The notes under the pieces: model-generated | Seen by the model: the letters and a program-made list of their open reading frames with translations, nothing else | The model's database searches: none | What the model was told of the DNA's origin: nothing | Shown: one piece after another, positions 1-8,311 of the stretch | Layout of the letters: every line of letters begins with the position of its first letter | Position numbering within the stretch: position 1 is the stretch's first letter | Made by a program: the position numbers and the translations under genes | Source of the DNA: Streptomyces sp. WZ-12 | GTDB lineage: Bacteria > Actinomycetota > Actinomycetes > Streptomycetales > Streptomycetaceae | Length of the DNA stretch: 64,000 bases | NCBI RefSeq assembly: GCF_028898845.1 | Contig: NZ_CP118574.1 | Span: 7,737,001-7,801,000, forward strand | Direction: 5' to 3'

Positions 1-86
1 GCGCGCGCCGAGTTGGCCGAGCTCTTCCCTGATCGACCCTCAGTGCGCCCGCCCGCACCGCCGAATGGCGCCCGGGCGCACGCAAC

Positions 87-112
87 GGGGCGCGGCCCCC
101 CGGCCGCGCCCC
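87..112 (-). terminator. Hairpin terminator after the ferredoxin gene
   Basis: Perfect 11-bp inverted repeat (GGGGCGCGGCC / GGCCGCGCCCC) with a 4-base loop. It lies about 20 bases beyond the stop of the leftward ferredoxin gene. There is no T-tract, which is usual in Streptomyces. Confidence 0.7.
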
Positions 113-131
113 GCCAACTGCCCTCGTACTC

Positions 132-350
132 CTACGGTCGAGGCCCGATCACCCGCCCGGAACCGTCCCGCACCGTGATCGCCATCGCCGGACACACATC
201 GGCCGCGTCGAGCGCCCGCTCGTCCTCCGCGACCTCGTCCCGCACCGCCCTGGCGTGCGGCCCGTCCAGGGTGAACAGGTCCGGGGCGATCGCCGGGCAG
301 GAGCCGGAGGCGATGCACAGCCCCGGATCGATCTCGACCTTCCACGCCAT
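132..350 (-). CDS. Small 3Fe-4S-type ferredoxin, partner of the adjacent P450
   Basis: This 72-residue protein has the layout of the ferredoxins that pass electrons to actinobacterial P450s. A cluster-binding C-x5-C (Cys12, Cys18) lies near the N-terminus and a later DVCP motif supplies the third ligand. The Cys spacing with Ala/Ser in place of a fourth Cys suggests a [3Fe-4S] cluster, which is an inference from the family. The ATG lies only 4 bases after the P450 stop on the same strand, so the two are almost certainly co-transcribed. A cytoplasmic reductase must act upstream, and none is encoded beside it. Confidence 0.9.
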   Translation of the reverse strand: MAWKVEIDPGLCIASGSCPAIAPDLFTLDGPHARAVRDEVAEDERALDAADVCPAMAITVRDGSGRVIGPRP

Positions 351-354
351 CGCG

Positions 355-1545
355 TCACCACCCCACCGGCAGGACGCGCGGACCGCGCACCAGCATCTCG
401 GTCTTCCACTCCACGTCCCCGGCCACGTGCAGCCCGGGGAACCGGGTGATCAGTGCCGAGATCGCCTCCTGGAGCTCCAACCGGGCCAGCGGCGCGCCCA
501 GGCAGTGGTGAACACCATGGCCGAAACCGAGGTGTTGGTTCCCGGTGCGCCGGATGTCCAACTTCCCCGGTCCGTCGAACCGCAGCGCATCGCGGTTGGC
601 GGAGCCCACCGCCACCAGGACCGGTTCGCCGGCCCGCACCAGCGTGCCCCCGACCTCGATGTCCTCCAGGGCATAGCGGGGCTGCCCCGCCCCGCTGCCC
701 AACGGGACGAACCGCAGCAGCTCCTCGACGGCGCCCCCGACCAGTTCGGGCTGCTCCCGCAACAGGGCCAGTTGCTCGGGGTGGTCCAGCAGCGCCAGTA
801 CGAAGTTGGGGATCTGGGTGGCGGTGGTCTCGTGCCCGGCGACCAGGATGCCCACGCACAGATCGATCAGTTCCAGCTCGGAGAGCCGGTCGTTGACGTC
901 CCGCGCGTCGATCAGCGCGGTCATCAGGTCGTCCTGCGGGTCCTTCCGGTGCTGCTCGATCAACTTCCGCATATAGGCGCGGAGTTCCTCGCGGTTGGCC
1001 TCGAACTCCGCGGCGGTCAGCGAACTCGTCGACAGCGCGGCGTCGCTCCACACCCTGAACTGCGGCCGGTCCTCGGTCGGCACCCCGAGCAGCCGGCAGA
1101 TGACGGCCACCGGGATCGGCAGCGCGTACCGGTCGACGAGGTCCACCGGCGGCCCGGCGGCCTCCAACTCGTCGAGCAGCTCCCGGGTTAACTCCTTGAC
1201 CTGCGGCCGGAGCTTCTCCACCTGGCGGACGGTGAACGCCTTCGCCACCAGGGTCCGCAGTCGGGTGTGGTCCGGTGGGTCCATGCTCAGGATCCCGCCG
1301 TTGCGGGTCCCCTCGGACTGCCGGGGTTCGTCGTGCCGTTCGCTCTCGGCCCGACTGAACCGCTGGTCGCCGAGGACGAACCGGGCCTCGGCGTACCGCG
1401 TGACGAGCCAGGCCGGCTCGCCGTATGTCATCTGGACCTTCAGCAGGCCCTCGCGGCTGCGCGCGTGTTCGTATTCCGCCGAAAGATCAAGGCTCTCGGC
1501 GATGTTGAAGGGGTAGGCAAGGGGTGCTGTGTCGGCTGTGGTCAC
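355..1545 (-). CDS. Cytochrome P450 monooxygenase
   Basis: A 396-residue soluble bacterial class I P450. The I-helix oxygen-activation motif AGHETT is at 236-241, the K-helix ExxR at 275-278, and the heme loop FGHGVHHCLG at 341-350 with Cys348 as thiolate ligand. The chosen start is GTG at 1545, which has GAGGGAGG at good spacing. The downstream ferredoxin is its likely electron donor. An 18-bp palindrome just upstream of the ribosome site and a divergent TetR gene suggest control by that repressor. The substrate cannot be read from sequence; CYP105/107-like secondary-metabolite or xenobiotic hydroxylation is plausible. No biosynthetic genes adjoin it. Confidence 0.95.
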   Translation of the reverse strand: MTTADTAPLAYPFNIAESLDLSAEYEHARSREGLLKVQMTYGEPAWLVTRYAEARFVLGDQRFSRAESERHDEPRQSEGTRNGGILSMDPPDHTRLRTLVAKAFTVRQVEKLRPQVKELTRELLDELEAAGPPVDLVDRYALPIPVAVICRLLGVPTEDRPQFRVWSDAALSTSSLTAAEFEANREELRAYMRKLIEQHRKDPQDDLMTALIDARDVNDRLSELELIDLCVGILVAGHETTATQIPNFVLALLDHPEQLALLREQPELVGGAVEELLRFVPLGSGAGQPRYALEDIEVGGTLVRAGEPVLVAVGSANRDALRFDGPGKLDIRRTGNQHLGFGHGVHHCLGAPLARLELQEAISALITRFPGLHVAGDVEWKTEMLVRGPRVLPVGW

Positions 1546-1559
1546 GGTGGCCTCCCTCG

Positions 1560-1577
1560 TGTAAGCACCTGCTTACA
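1560..1577. promoter_or_regulatory. Probable TetR operator
   Basis: Perfect palindrome TGTAAGCACCTGCTTACA (8-bp arms, 2-bp centre) in the divergent P450/TetR intergenic region. It lies 15 bases upstream of the P450 start, so bound repressor would block P450 transcription. Size and symmetry fit TetR-family operators; binding by the adjacent regulator is inferred. Confidence 0.75.
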
Positions 1578-1688
1578 TACCGTAGGACGCGCGCACGAGG
1601 TGGTCAACGATGAATTGCGCACGGCGTCTTGGCCCGTCGCGACGGATCGCGGCGGTCAACCGGCAAACCGACAGAAAGGGGAGTTTCC

Positions 1689-2321
1689 ATGAGGGAGGCC
1701 ATGCAGGAGGAGACGACGCAGGAGGCCGGGGGGAGCCCACCGGGTCCGGCCCCCGTCGAACCCCGTCGGAGCGCCCGGGGCACCCGGCTGCTGCTGCTCG
1801 ACGCCGCCTCCGAACTCTTCGCCGAACGCGGCTACGAACGCGCCACGGTGCGCGACATCGCCTCCCGCGCCGGCGTCAACCAGGCCCTGCTGTTCCGCTA
1901 CTTCGGCTCCAAGAAGGCCCTGTTCGGCGAGGTGATGGCGCGCGGCGGCCATGAGCAGTTGCGCACCACCCCGGCGGAGCGGCTCTTCGAGGTCGCGCTG
2001 CGCGGCATGCTCGCCGAGGGCGGCGGCCCCGGCGACGACCGGTCGTTGGAGGTCTGCCTGCGCTCCATCGGCGGGAGCGACGAGATCGCCGAGGCGCTCC
2101 GCGGGCTCGGCGACGAGTACGCCGAGGTGCTCGCCACGCTCTCCCGCGCCGGCGACGGCGCGCTGCGCGGCGATCTGGCGCTGTCCTGGCTGCTGGGCAT
2201 CGGCCTGATGCGGGTGGTGGTCGGCAAGCAGCCGCTGGCCAGCGCCGATCCGGATGTCGTCGTCCAACTCGTGGGGCGGGCGCTGGGGACTCTGATGGAG
2301 GACCTGCCGCCGGCTGAGTGA
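1689..2321 (+). CDS. TetR-family transcriptional repressor
   Basis: A 210-residue regulator. The N-terminal TetR helix-turn-helix covers about residues 32-80, from a TRLLLLDAASELFAERGY helix through a recognition helix ending near YFGSKKALF. The C-terminal ligand-binding part is unspecific. The ATG at 1689 is chosen because AAAGGGG precedes it; an earlier in-frame ATG at 1629 would run through the promoter region. ATG 1701 is a second option with GGGAGG before it. The gene is divergent from the P450-ferredoxin pair, so it most likely represses that pair and itself through the intergenic palindrome. Confidence 0.9.
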   Translation: MREAMQEETTQEAGGSPPGPAPVEPRRSARGTRLLLLDAASELFAERGYERATVRDIASRAGVNQALLFRYFGSKKALFGEVMARGGHEQLRTTPAERLFEVALRGMLAEGGGPGDDRSLEVCLRSIGGSDEIAEALRGLGDEYAEVLATLSRAGDGALRGDLALSWLLGIGLMRVVVGKQPLASADPDVVVQLVGRALGTLMEDLPPAE

Positions 2322-2472
2322 GACCGGACGGTCACCACCGCGCGGGGCGCGCCCCGGCTCGTGGTGCGTTCCGGTGACCTTCCGGCGGGTCGTCATGTGC
2401 AGTCGTATAAACCAATTATTGTCGCGCTTGCAGGAGAATGTCCTTTTTGCCCAGCCGAGCAAAGGTGGAACA

Positions 2473-2886
2473 ATGCTTCGTTCGATCCCTCGCGGGCTCG
2501 CGGTGGCCGGCCTCGCCGCGGCGGCCCTGACGGTCCCGACGGCGGGTGCCGCGACCGCGGCTCCCAGCAACGCGCAGTCCGCCCTGTGCACCGCGCACAG
2601 CCGGTGCCATGCGTCTCACGGCCACGAAGGCCGGCGTGGGAAGCAAGGCCAGCAGGGGCGCGAGCGCTACGACGACGGTTTCGGCCGCACCGGCGAGAAC
2701 CGGCGCTACGACGACGACGGCTTCGGTAGCCGGGACGACGAGGTCGGTAGCCGGGATGACGAGGTCGGTCGCCGGGACGAATCCCGCCGTCGCGATGACG
2801 GTGACGAGCGTGGGAACGAGGAGCTCAAGCGCAACGGCCTGGGCCGCGACGGCCTCCTCGGCCTCAAATTCCTCGGGATCCTCTGA
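2473..2886 (+). CDS. Small secreted Asp/Arg-rich protein with short repeats
   Basis: A 137-residue hypothetical protein. The first ~32 residues form a typical signal peptide: MLRSIPR, then an Ala/Val/Leu core, then a TAGAATAA-type cleavage region. The mature part is highly charged and low-complexity. It includes two copies of a VGSRDDE-like heptad followed by a diverged VGRRDE copy around residues 88-108, and the C-terminus is short and hydrophobic (LLGLKFLGIL). ATG 2473 is preceded by AAAGGTGG. I recognise no family. The two Cys near the mature N-terminus (LCTAHSRC) could form a disulfide. Confidence 0.75.
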   Translation: MLRSIPRGLAVAGLAAAALTVPTAGAATAAPSNAQSALCTAHSRCHASHGHEGRRGKQGQQGRERYDDGFGRTGENRRYDDDGFGSRDDEVGSRDDEVGRRDESRRRDDGDERGNEELKRNGLGRDGLLGLKFLGIL

Positions 2887-2910
2887 CCGCCGCGTCGCAT
2901 CGCCGCCTCC

Positions 2911-2939
2911 GTGGGCCCGGGTCCCGTACCCGGGCCCAC
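2911..2939. terminator. Strong hairpin terminator
   Basis: Perfect 12-bp stem (GTGGGCCCGGGT / ACCCGGGCCCAC) with a 5-base loop. It lies between the rightward secreted-protein gene and the leftward gene ending at 2966, so it may act in both directions. Confidence 0.85.
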
Positions 2940-2965
2940 GTGCATGTCCGGGGAAGGGGCGGACC

Positions 2966-3364
2966 TCAGGGGTGGGCGACCGGCCTCAACGCCCCGTACG
3001 CGGACGTCAGTTCGCGGCCGTAACCGCCGGGTGCAACGGGCAGCGGGCGGCGCGACGGCAGTACGTCCGGCGCCCGGTGCGGCCGCAGTGCATTGAGCGC
3101 GATCTCGGTCTCCTCCATCAACGCCCGGTAGGACACCAGTCGCTGCCACTCCGGATCGGCGACACCGGGCACCGTCGCTGACCGCTCCAACCAGGTCTTC
3201 AACAACCCCGCGTAGACCGGCGTCTGTCGGATGACTTCGGCGTTGATCCGCGGCGATGCGCGCACCGCCTCCGGGCTGGAGGGAGCGTGCGGGTCCCCCG
3301 CGGGGCGGGGGACGAACGAGGTCCGGCCGTGGCCGGCGACGGTGACGGAAGTCGGAGCACTCAT
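2966..3364 (-). CDS. Hypothetical protein
   Basis: A 132-residue protein of no family I recognise. The N-terminal third is low-complexity. The middle (from about NAEVIRQTPVYAGLLKTWLERS to LVSYRALMEETEIALNALRP) looks helical and conserved in style, and the tail is Pro/Arg-rich. There is no signal peptide, membrane segment or Cys motif. The start at 3364 has no clear ribosome site, so it may be mis-set or leaderless. It converges on the terminator at 2911-2939. Confidence 0.6.
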   Translation of the reverse strand: MSAPTSVTVAGHGRTSFVPRPAGDPHAPSSPEAVRASPRINAEVIRQTPVYAGLLKTWLERSATVPGVADPEWQRLVSYRALMEETEIALNALRPHRAPDVLPSRRPLPVAPGGYGRELTSAYGALRPVAHP

Positions 3365-3538
3365 GGCAGTTGAAACGATTCGTTCCGTTGAACGGTCACT
3401 GCGCGCACCCCCGTTCGGCCCCCGTGCCTCGTCTCATAACATCCCAAAGCGCTGCGTGTGATGCGGGGAATATCACCTCTTACAGTGATCTCCGGGGGAG
3501 AACCGGTCCAAGAACGGCCAAAAAGCGTTGTCGCAGAC

Positions 3539-4537
3539 ATGGAACCGAGGGAGTTGTGGGAGCGCCACGCGGTACTCGCCCAGGCGTTTTGCATCAGCGA
3601 TGACGAGGTCCGCCGGACGCAGGGACTCCTCGACGAGGCCGAGGCCCGCCGCTCGCGGACCCTGGCGGCCTTCGCGGTGACCGTGGGCAGCGACGAGGTG
3701 GTCGCCGATCTGCTCGGGCTCGACACCCGTGAGGTGCGCCTGGCCCGCCGCACGGTCGGCAAGGAGGACGCCCGGGCGGTGGCCAAGAGCCTGCTCGACG
3801 AGTCCGCCCGGGAACGCCGCGCCGCCGTCCGGCCCGAACCGGCGCGCCCCACCTCGCCACCCGTGGTCGGCATCCCGACCCCACCGAGCCGGCCCCGCGC
3901 CGCCGCTCCCGTGCCCCCGGCCGCCGCCCCCGCGCCCCCGCCCGAACCCGCCGCCACCCGCGTCCCGCCCCGCCCGGCCCCGTCACCCCACCTCGTGTCC
4001 GCGCCGGTCGGCGCACCCCTCAGCGAGCCCGGCTGGTCGCCGGCGTTGGACGCGGTCCTGGTGCACAGCCACCACACCGGTGCCGACTTGACCGCGCTCG
4101 CCAGTGAACTGGGCCTGGACGTCACCATCCTGAACGCCCGGGCCCACCAACTCGCCGCGGAATCCAGCACCTCCCGTTCGTCGTCCACCGACCGCATCGG
4201 CCGGCACCGCCGGATGACCGAAGGCCAACCCGCCGCCCCCTCCGACCCCGGCCACTTCTCCCGCGCCGAACCCCACGTACCCCCGCAGTCCTACGAGCCG
4301 CACACCACCTGGGCGCCCGCCGCCCACCCCACCCCATGGGCCGCCACACAGGACGCCTACGCCTCCTGGTCCCCACCCGACGCCGCGACCTGGTCACCCC
4401 AACCCGGACTCGCCTCCGCCCCCACCTGGGACCCCAGCGCCATGACCGTCGCCCAGCACGACTGGGACGGCATCCTCAGTCAATGGGAGGCCACCACCGC
4501 GCCGTACACCTCCAGTCCCGGACAGCAATCCCCATGA
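3539..4537 (+). CDS. Hypothetical protein with two helical DNA-binding-like modules and a Pro/Trp-rich tail
   Basis: About 332 residues from the ATG at 3539; an in-frame ATG at 3458 would add 27 residues. The N-terminal ~95 residues are helical and contain SDEVVADLLGLDTREVRLARRTVG, which resembles a sigma-4/HTH module. A Pro/Ala linker follows to about residue 165. A second short HTH-like piece (DLTALASELGLDVTILNARAHQLA) comes next, and then a long Pro/Ser/Thr/Trp-rich tail. No family is recognised with confidence. A role in transcription or as an interaction scaffold is a guess from the HTH-like segments. It stands alone, with the folD riboswitch starting about 50 bases downstream. Confidence 0.75.
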   Translation: MEPRELWERHAVLAQAFCISDDEVRRTQGLLDEAEARRSRTLAAFAVTVGSDEVVADLLGLDTREVRLARRTVGKEDARAVAKSLLDESARERRAAVRPEPARPTSPPVVGIPTPPSRPRAAAPVPPAAAPAPPPEPAATRVPPRPAPSPHLVSAPVGAPLSEPGWSPALDAVLVHSHHTGADLTALASELGLDVTILNARAHQLAAESSTSRSSSTDRIGRHRRMTEGQPAAPSDPGHFSRAEPHVPPQSYEPHTTWAPAAHPTPWAATQDAYASWSPPDAATWSPQPGLASAPTWDPSAMTVAQHDWDGILSQWEATTAPYTSSPGQQSP

Positions 4538-4587
4538 CCGCGGCGGGCCGCACCACCCATGGGCCTCCTCCGGGCCATCGCCTACAG

Positions 4588-4678
4588 TGGGGCGCGAGCC
4601 GTGACTGGCGCTTGGGTGGAGTACCACCGGGGAGCGGCTCGGTCTGACCGGCCAATGCCGTGCGCCTGGGCGATCCCG
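4588..4678 (+). ncRNA. ZTP riboswitch (pfl motif) controlling folD
   Basis: The conserved pfl core elements appear in order and spacing. GTGACTGGCG is at 4601-4610, TACCACCGGGGAGCG at 4622-4636, and CGCCTGGGCG at 4663-4672. This matches the motif known to bind the purine intermediate ZTP/ZMP and to activate one-carbon genes when 10-formyl-THF is short. It ends about 25 bases before the folD ribosome site, so control of translation or of read-through into folD is expected. Boundaries are approximate. Confidence 0.88.
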
Positions 4679-4705
4679 TACGACGTACGACGCTCAGGAG
4701 GCGCC

Positions 4706-5572
4706 ATGTCGCAGACCACGTTCCCCACCGCCCGCCTGATGGACGGCAGCGCGCTCGCCCGCCGCATGGTCGAGGAGGCCGCCGCCCGCGCCGCGGAACT
4801 CACCGCGCGCACCGGCCAGGCCCCTTGTCTGGCCACCGTCCTCGTGGGCGACGACCCCGCGTCGGTCACCTACGTCCGGATGAAGCGCAACCGCTGCGCC
4901 AAGGCCGGCATCGAGTCGCGGCACGTTGCGCTGCCCGCCGACACCACCACCGCCGCGCTCGTCGACACCCTCGGCGAACTCTCCGCCGACCCCGGCGTGC
5001 ACGGCATCCTGCTCCAGCATCCGGTCGGCCCGCACATCGACGAGCGCGCGGCCTTCGAGGCCATCGCCCCCGAGAAGGACGTCGACGGCGTCACCGCCCA
5101 CTCCTTCGCCGCGATGAGCCTCGGCATGGACGGCTTCGCCTCCTGCACGCCCGGCGGCATCGTCCGCCTGCTGGACCACTACGGCGTCGAACTGGCCGGC
5201 AAGCACGCCGTGGTCGTCGGCCGCAGCGCCATCCTCGGCAAGCCGGTCGGCATGCTGTTGCTCGGCCGCGACGCCACCGTCGCCTACTGCCACTCCCGCA
5301 CCGCCGACCTCGCCGCCCACACGAGGGAGGCCGATGTGCTGATCGCCGCGGTGGGCCGGGCCGGCTTCCTGCGCGGCGACCAGCTCAAGCCCGGGGCCGT
5401 CGTCGTCGACGCCGGCTACAACCCCGGCAACGTCGGCGACGTCGACTTCGCGTCGGCCGCCGCGGTCGCCGACCTGATCACCCCCGTGCCCGGTGGCGTG
5501 GGCCCGATGACCATCGCCACCCTCCTCACCCAGACCGTGGACGCGGCGAGGCGCCAACTGGCCACGGTCTGA
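4706..5572 (+). CDS. folD: Bifunctional methylenetetrahydrofolate dehydrogenase / methenyl-THF cyclohydrolase
   Basis: A 288-residue cytoplasmic enzyme interconverting 5,10-methylene-THF and 10-formyl-THF with NADP, feeding purine and fMet synthesis. Family marks are the YxxxK of the active site (SVTYVRMK), the LLQHPVGP and DVDG segments, the dinucleotide-binding GRSAILGKPVG, and PVPGGVGPMT near the C-terminus. The start is fixed by AGGAGG at 4696-4701, six bases from the ATG; the longer open frame to 4559 is just the riboswitch. Regulation by the upstream ZTP riboswitch links it to one-carbon status. It looks single-gene. Confidence 0.97.
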   Translation: MSQTTFPTARLMDGSALARRMVEEAAARAAELTARTGQAPCLATVLVGDDPASVTYVRMKRNRCAKAGIESRHVALPADTTTAALVDTLGELSADPGVHGILLQHPVGPHIDERAAFEAIAPEKDVDGVTAHSFAAMSLGMDGFASCTPGGIVRLLDHYGVELAGKHAVVVGRSAILGKPVGMLLLGRDATVAYCHSRTADLAAHTREADVLIAAVGRAGFLRGDQLKPGAVVVDAGYNPGNVGDVDFASAAAVADLITPVPGGVGPMTIATLLTQTVDAARRQLATV

Positions 5573-5579
5573 GGCCCGT

Positions 5580-6002
5580 TCACCCCACCCGGACCGTGGA
5601 CCTCCAGGGCAGCACCACGTGCGGGCAGACGTGGCCGGGGGCGGCGTGACAGGTCCGCCGCGCGGTGAGGGCGGCGGTGCCCTGCCCGGTCGCGACGAAC
5701 CGCGCGGCGGCACCGCCGGTCGGCGTCGTGCCCGCCGCCGTCCGCCTGAGCACGGCGGAGGTGCTCGACGCCGGCACGCTCCAGGCGAACGTGGTGTCGG
5801 ACCCGCGCTCGCCGGTGAGCCGGACCTCGACCGCGTCCCCGGAACGCACGGTCAGCGTCCGGCCGTTGTCCCTGCCGGTAAGCACGACGCCATGGGTCGC
5901 CGAGGCCGCACCCGGGCCGACCGGAGCCGCGACCGAGACCGCGCCGGCCCCCAGCGCCGCACCCGCGACCCCCAACGCGGCCAGATACCTCATCGCCTTC
6001 AT
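5580..6002 (-). CDS. Secreted small beta-sandwich-like protein, possibly chagasin (I42)-like
   Basis: A 140-residue protein with a clear N-terminal signal peptide (Ala/Gly/Val core, cut near residue 28-35). The remainder is beta-rich. It has LTVRSGDAVEVRLTG, a GSDTTFAWSVPAS segment that recalls the TTGYxW loop of chagasin-type cysteine-protease inhibitors, and a C-terminal CHAAPGHVC that could close a disulfide loop. The I42 match is weak, so read it as a secreted Ig-like protein of unknown role. The start could also be the internal Met at 5993. It converges on folD with only 7 bases between stops. Confidence 0.75.
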   Translation of the reverse strand: MKAMRYLAALGVAGAALGAGAVSVAAPVGPGAASATHGVVLTGRDNGRTLTVRSGDAVEVRLTGERGSDTTFAWSVPASSTSAVLRRTAAGTTPTGGAAARFVATGQGTAALTARRTCHAAPGHVCPHVVLPWRSTVRVG

Positions 6003-6260
6003 GGCTCTCCAAAGTCCCGGAAAAGACCGCGGGTTGACTGGCGACCCCGCCGCGCCCCGGCCGCTCGCACCGCGGCGCGGTCATGTTCCCACCGGGGATG
6101 GGGCGGCGGTATCAGCAGATCGAGTGAACGGGAGGTTCGGGGGAGCTGACCGGGGTGGTGCCCGGCGCGCGGACCGTGTGCGCAGGTCACGGGGGTGGTG
6201 GGTAGCATTCCCAGCCGCGGTTGCCTGTCCATGCTCATGTCGCACGGGGGTTGTTCTTCC

Positions 6261-7649
6261 ATGTTCGGAATCGTCAGGCCCTGCGCGCACCGACTGTCCC
6301 GAGGGCTGAGAACGGAGTGGATGGCCCATCTCTGCGGCCTCTGCCTGGCGTTGCGCGCCGACCACGGGCAATTCGCCCGGGTCGTCACCAATTACGACGG
6401 GTTGATCGTGTCGGTGCTCACCGACGCCCAGTCCGGTCGGGCGGACCTCCAGCGGCGCACCGCCGGTCCCTGCCCGTTGCGCGGCATGCGCACCGCCTCG
6501 GTCGCTCAGGGGGAGGGCGCGCGGCTCGCGGCGTCGGTCTCCCTCGTCCTCGCCTCGGCGAAGATCCGTGACCACGTCGCCGACGGGAACGGGGTGCTGC
6601 GCCGCCGTCCGATGGCCGCTGCGGCCCGCCGGGTCGCAGCGGGGTGGGACCGCGCCGGCGCGCGCACCGGCGCGATGCTCGGCTTCGACACCGCCGTCCT
6701 CGTCGACGCGGTCGACCGCCAAGCGGGTATCGAGCAGTTGGCCGGGCCCGGCACGCCGCTGACGGCGATCACCGAACCGACCGAGACCGCCACCGCCGCG
6801 GCCTTCGCGCACACCGCCGTATTGGCCGGGCGGCCCGGGAACGCCGCGCCGCTGGCCGAGGCCGGCCGGCTCTTCGGCCGGCTCGCCCACCTCCTCGACG
6901 CGGTGGAGGACCGGGCCGCGGACGCCGCCGAGGGCGCCTGGAACCCGATCACCGCCACCGGCGCCGGACTGGCCGAGGCCCGCCGCCTGTGTGACGACGC
7001 GCTGCACGGCATCCGACTCGCCCTGCGCGACGTGGAGTTCACCGACTCGACCCTGGTGCACGTGTTGCTGGCGCACGAGCTGCGGCGCTCGGTGGACCGC
7101 GCCTTCGGCAGCTCGACCTGCTCCCACCAGGGGCACGGGCACGGGGCGCCGGGCCCGTACGACGGCCAGGGCGGGAGTCCGTATGGCAACACTCCGTACG
7201 GCGACAACCCGTACGGTCAGGGCCCTTACGGGAACGGTGCCGGGAACCCGTACGGGAATCCTTACGGGAACGGGGGCCAGCAGAACCCGAACCCCCCGCA
7301 GGCGCCGGCCGGCGGGCGGTCCGTCCCGCCCGGTGGGCATGGCGGCGGTTACGGGGGCGGTTCGGGAGGCCCGGGCGGCGATGGGGGCTGGCAGTCGCCG
7401 CACGTTCCGCAGGGGCCGAAGAAGCCCCGGGGCTTCTGGGCCGGCTGCGCGCTCGCCATCGGACTGTGCTGTACCTGCAAGGCGTGCTGCGCCTCGGAGT
7501 TCGAGGGGCCCTGGTCGGGCAAGAAGCGCGAGGGCTGCGTCCACGTCTGCGACTGCTGTGACTGCGGCAACGCCGACTGCAGCGGTTGCTGCGACTGTTG
7601 CAACTGTTGTGACGGCTGCGATTGCTGCGACTGTGACTGCGGCTGCTGA
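6261..7649 (+). CDS. DUF5685-type protein with Gly/Tyr-rich linker and extreme Cys-rich tail
   Basis: About 462 residues. The N-terminal ~290 residues match the Streptomyces DUF5685 type: MFGIVRPC, then WMAHLCGLCLALRADHG, with conserved early Cys that may bind metal. A linker of roughly residues 295-400 follows, with repeated NPYG/TPYG tetra- and pentapeptides and Gly/Pro/Gln runs. The last ~68 residues carry 24 Cys, mostly CC and CDC pairs with Asp. ATG 6261 is chosen because the protein then opens with the family's FGIVRPC; GGGGG lies ~10 bases upstream. The function is unknown. The tail looks suited to binding soft metals or iron-sulfur, which is inference. Confidence 0.85.
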   Translation: MFGIVRPCAHRLSRGLRTEWMAHLCGLCLALRADHGQFARVVTNYDGLIVSVLTDAQSGRADLQRRTAGPCPLRGMRTASVAQGEGARLAASVSLVLASAKIRDHVADGNGVLRRRPMAAAARRVAAGWDRAGARTGAMLGFDTAVLVDAVDRQAGIEQLAGPGTPLTAITEPTETATAAAFAHTAVLAGRPGNAAPLAEAGRLFGRLAHLLDAVEDRAADAAEGAWNPITATGAGLAEARRLCDDALHGIRLALRDVEFTDSTLVHVLLAHELRRSVDRAFGSSTCSHQGHGHGAPGPYDGQGGSPYGNTPYGDNPYGQGPYGNGAGNPYGNPYGNGGQQNPNPPQAPAGGRSVPPGGHGGGYGGGSGGPGGDGGWQSPHVPQGPKKPRGFWAGCALAIGLCCTCKACCASEFEGPWSGKKREGCVHVCDCCDCGNADCSGCCDCCNCCDGCDCCDCDCGC

Positions 7650-7798
7650 GCGAGAGCCGTAGTGGGTGGGCTGGCGGATGCCGGGCGGGAAAACCCTTGG
7701 TGGGGCCGGTGGCGGGGGTGTTAACGTCGGCGGCTGCTGCGCTGACCGGGGTCGATTCTTCACCCGGCTCCCCGCATCCACGTGAGAACGGAAACCCC

Positions 7799-8311
7799 AT
7801 GAGCACCACCTGGACCACCCGCCCCGAGAGGCCCGAGGACATCGCCGCGGTCCGCGGGATCAACCTCGCCGCGTTCCCCACCGCCGAGGAAGCGGATCTG
7901 GTCGACGCCCTGCGCGCGGACCGTGACGCCTGGATCGACGGCCTCTCGTTGGTTTCCCAGGCGCCCGACGGCAGCCTCGCCGGGCATGCCCTGCTCACCC
8001 GCTGCCACATTGACGACCGGCCGGCCCTGGCCCTGGCTCCGTGCGCGGTGCTGCCGGCGCATCAGCGCCGGGGCGCCGGGACGGCGGCCATCCGCGCCGC
8101 GCTCGATGCCGCCCGGGACGAGGGCGAGCACCTGGTCGTGGTCCTCGGCCACCCCGACTACTACCCCCGGTTCGGCTTCGTGCCCGCCTCGCGCTTCGGC
8201 ATCCGGGCCCCGTTCGAGGTCCCCGACGAGGCGCTGATGGCCCTCGCCCTGGACGCGTCCCGCCCCGTGCCGAGCGGAGTGATCCGCTACCCGGCGCCCT
8301 TCGGTATCTGA
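7799..8311 (+). CDS. GNAT-family N-acetyltransferase
   Basis: A 170-residue YhbS-like acyl-CoA N-acetyltransferase. The acetyl-CoA loop is QRRGAGTAA around residues 89-97. Downstream are the family's LGHPDYYPRFGF and a FEVPDEALMALAL segment. The substrate is unknown. ATG 7799 was preferred over the upstream in-frame start because the domain begins immediately (TWTTRPERPEDIAAV). Its stop falls inside a 20-bp tandem repeat, and a bidirectional hairpin separates it from the convergent P450. Confidence 0.9.
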   Translation: MSTTWTTRPERPEDIAAVRGINLAAFPTAEEADLVDALRADRDAWIDGLSLVSQAPDGSLAGHALLTRCHIDDRPALALAPCAVLPAHQRRGAGTAAIRAALDAARDEGEHLVVVLGHPDYYPRFGFVPASRFGIRAPFEVPDEALMALALDASRPVPSGVIRYPAPFGI

